This document shows positions 62,953 through 64,000 of a stretch of 64,000 nucleotides of DNA, piece by piece. The notes under the pieces are model-generated. The model searched no databases. It worked only from the letters and a program-made list of their open reading frames with translations, and was not told the origin of the DNA. How positions within the stretch are numbered: the first letter of the stretch is position 1; each line of letters begins with the position of its first letter. The position numbers were made by a program, and so were the translations under genes. Origin of the DNA: Kineococcus xinjiangensis (lineage in GTDB: Bacteria > Actinomycetota > Actinomycetes > Actinomycetales > Kineococcaceae). The stretch spans positions 186,001 to 250,000 of the forward strand of contig NZ_PTJD01000007.1 of the NCBI RefSeq assembly GCF_002934625.1. The letters run 5' to 3'.

Positions 62953-63984
62953 TCAGAGGCCCACGTGGGCGGCGGGGTTGTCGACCTCGGGGCCGCTGCC
63001 GCGCACGCACGCGCTCAGCGCGAGCGTCGATCGGTGCCCGGTCTGGCGCATCACCGAGCGGTCCGGCAGGCCCGCCTGCACGGCCGCGGTCGCGAACCCG
63101 GCGCGCAGGCTGTGCCCGGAGAACATCCGCGGGTCCAGGCCGGCGTCCTCGGCGCGCCGCTTGATCATCCTTGCGATGGACTGCCCGGAGAGCCTGCGCT
63201 GCTTCAGGCTCGCCCCGCCCTTGGTCACCGAGAGGAACGCGGGGCCTGAACCCAGCCCTGCCGCCTCGGCCCACGCCTGCCATGACCGCACCGGGCAGGT
63301 CGCGCGCCGGGTGCCGTGGGGCAGCACGACCGTTCGCCCGCCGTCCTCGGCGGCCGCGGGGGTGGCGTGGACGGCGACGCGCAACCCCTCCTCCGCGACC
63401 TCGACGTCGGCCACGTCCAGGCCGCTGAGCTCGCTGCGGCGCAGTGCCCCGGCGAACCCCATCACGAGCAGTGCCCGGTCGCGGCGGTCGAGGAGGGAGT
63501 CCCCCAGGGGGGCGACGATCTCAGCGAGCACGGAGGTGACGATCGGATCCACCCGCCGCACCGGCGAGACGGGCCCCAGGGTGCGGCGCATCCCGGCCCA
63601 CGTGAGGCGCACCGTCTGCGTCTCGGTGGGGGAGGGAACTCCCAGGACGCGGTGGGCGACGCTCAGGGCGGCGAGCCGGCGCTGCAGGGTGGCGAGGCTG
63701 AGTTCCTCGCAGCAGCCGAGGAGGTATGACGTCACCGTGGCGGGTTCGGCGGGCAGGGGCGTCGCACCCGTGTCGGCGCACCAAGCGGCGAAGTGGGCGA
63801 GGTCGGATCCGTAGGCGCGCCAGGTGGTCTCGGACCGCCCCGTGCGGTGCCCGGCGGGGAGGGTGCGCATCCACTCCTGCAGGGCAGGGGGTTCCAGCGA
63901 CGGCGGGGGCGGCGCGGGGGCGAGGTCGACCAGCGCCAGCTCCGCGCCGGTGCGCCCGTACAGGTCGAGCTGCGGTTCCGCCAT
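62953..63984 (-). CDS. Tyrosine recombinase-like integrase with Cys at the nucleophile position
   Basis: The 343-residue protein has an N-terminal SAM-like core-binding domain (about 45-130) and a catalytic domain with Arg in GALRRSEL, HSLR and TGHRS. The residue nine positions after the His of TGHRS, where Tyr is expected, is Cys326 (codon TGC, 63007-63009). The rest is intact. No att repeat, tRNA or phage gene adjoins it within the window. ATG 63984 follows TATGGT by six bases. Confidence 0.9.
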   Translation of the reverse strand: MAEPQLDLYGRTGAELALVDLAPAPPPPSLEPPALQEWMRTLPAGHRTGRSETTWRAYGSDLAHFAAWCADTGATPLPAEPATVTSYLLGCCEELSLATLQRRLAALSVAHRVLGVPSPTETQTVRLTWAGMRRTLGPVSPVRRVDPIVTSVLAEIVAPLGDSLLDRRDRALLVMGFAGALRRSELSGLDVADVEVAEEGLRVAVHATPAAAEDGGRTVVLPHGTRRATCPVRSWQAWAEAAGLGSGPAFLSVTKGGASLKQRRLSGQSIARMIKRRAEDAGLDPRMFSGHSLRAGFATAAVQAGLPDRSVMRQTGHRSTLALSACVRGSGPEVDNPAAHVGL

Positions 63985-63990
63985 GGTTCC

Positions 63991-63996
63991 ACCATA
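63991..63996 (-). promoter_or_regulatory. -10 box of leaderless integrase gene
   Basis: TATGGT on the minus strand, six bases before ATG 63984, at the window edge. Confidence 0.65.
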
Positions 63997-64000
63997 CGTC

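Noticed and set aside
62953-63984. Prophage or integrative element carried by the integrase
   Set aside because: No phage, replication or transfer genes and no att-like repeats adjoin it inside the window; the window ends just past it, so an element to the right cannot be excluded.

Overview
This is a very GC-rich, bacterial, chromosomal window from an actinobacterium. The Pup-proteasome genes prove the lineage: TrmI, the ARC/Mpa ATPase, Dop, Pup, PrcB/PrcA, PafA, PafB/PafC, then TatA/TatC and a HelY-type helicase, plus RbpA and an F420-type LLM oxidoreductase. The gene order and paralogue content would fit a Kineosporiaceae-like organism, but that is a guess; the phylum is certain and the genus is not. 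Start codons are often GTG. Many genes carry a TANNNT -10 box six to nine bases before the start codon and no Shine-Dalgarno sequence, so leaderless mRNA is common.

Layout. 1-3.2 kb: tRNA m1A58 methyltransferase and the proteasomal ATPase. 3.2-6.3 kb: GGDEF cyclase, small membrane protein, SDR. 6.3-13.1 kb: carbohydrate island 1 on the minus strand (MalE/F/G-type ABC importer, LacI regulator, amylosucrase), with a promoter overlapped by a LacI-type operator. 13.2-17.2 kb: Nudix hydrolase, divergent from a MacA-MacB-like efflux operon. 17.3-19.6 kb: a small acidic protein, dop and pup. 19.6-28.5 kb: carbohydrate island 2 (SBP, two permeases, ThuA-like, Gfo/Idh/MocA, GH3 glycosidase; divergent LacI regulator with two near-identical operators). 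28.5-42.2 kb: prcB-prcA, pafA, two FKBP isomerases, DUF3866, pafB-pafC, a zinc-ribbon protein, tatA, tatC, a lipid kinase and helY. 42.4-49.1 kb: 5'-3' exonuclease, lipoprotein, amidohydrolase, a 533-base non-coding stretch with strong structure, Lnt and FxsA. 49.2-57.5 kb: RbpA, MFS exporter, GDPD, a coiled-coil/VanY peptidase, an RsmC/RlmG-like methyltransferase, a GlxA-type regulator divergent from a PfpI-like protein, and a Tam-like methyltransferase. 57.5-64 kb: DUF4037, a decayed pseudogene, an SGNH hydrolase, an atypical Nramp-like transporter, an LLM oxidoreductase and a tyrosine recombinase whose nucleophile position is Cys.

How it works together. Pup ends in GGQ, so Dop must deamidate it before PafA can ligate it. 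ARC ends in the GQYL gate-opening motif and feeds PrcBA. PafBC, encoded here, is the transcriptional activator of the DNA-damage response in mycobacteria. The pup promoter matches the PafBC-type motif (TGTCGG, 10 bases, TACTGT), which suggests that damage signalling feeds back on pupylation. The two sugar islands interrupt the proteasome locus exactly between core gene blocks (ARC | dop-pup | prcBA).

Regulatory elements read directly from sequence include two LacI-type operator/promoter regions, a sigmaR-like promoter for rbpA, a consensus CRP-type site ahead of the VanY-like peptidase, and more than ten strong hairpins at gene ends. I saw no tRNA, rRNA, CRISPR array, insertion sequence or prophage module.
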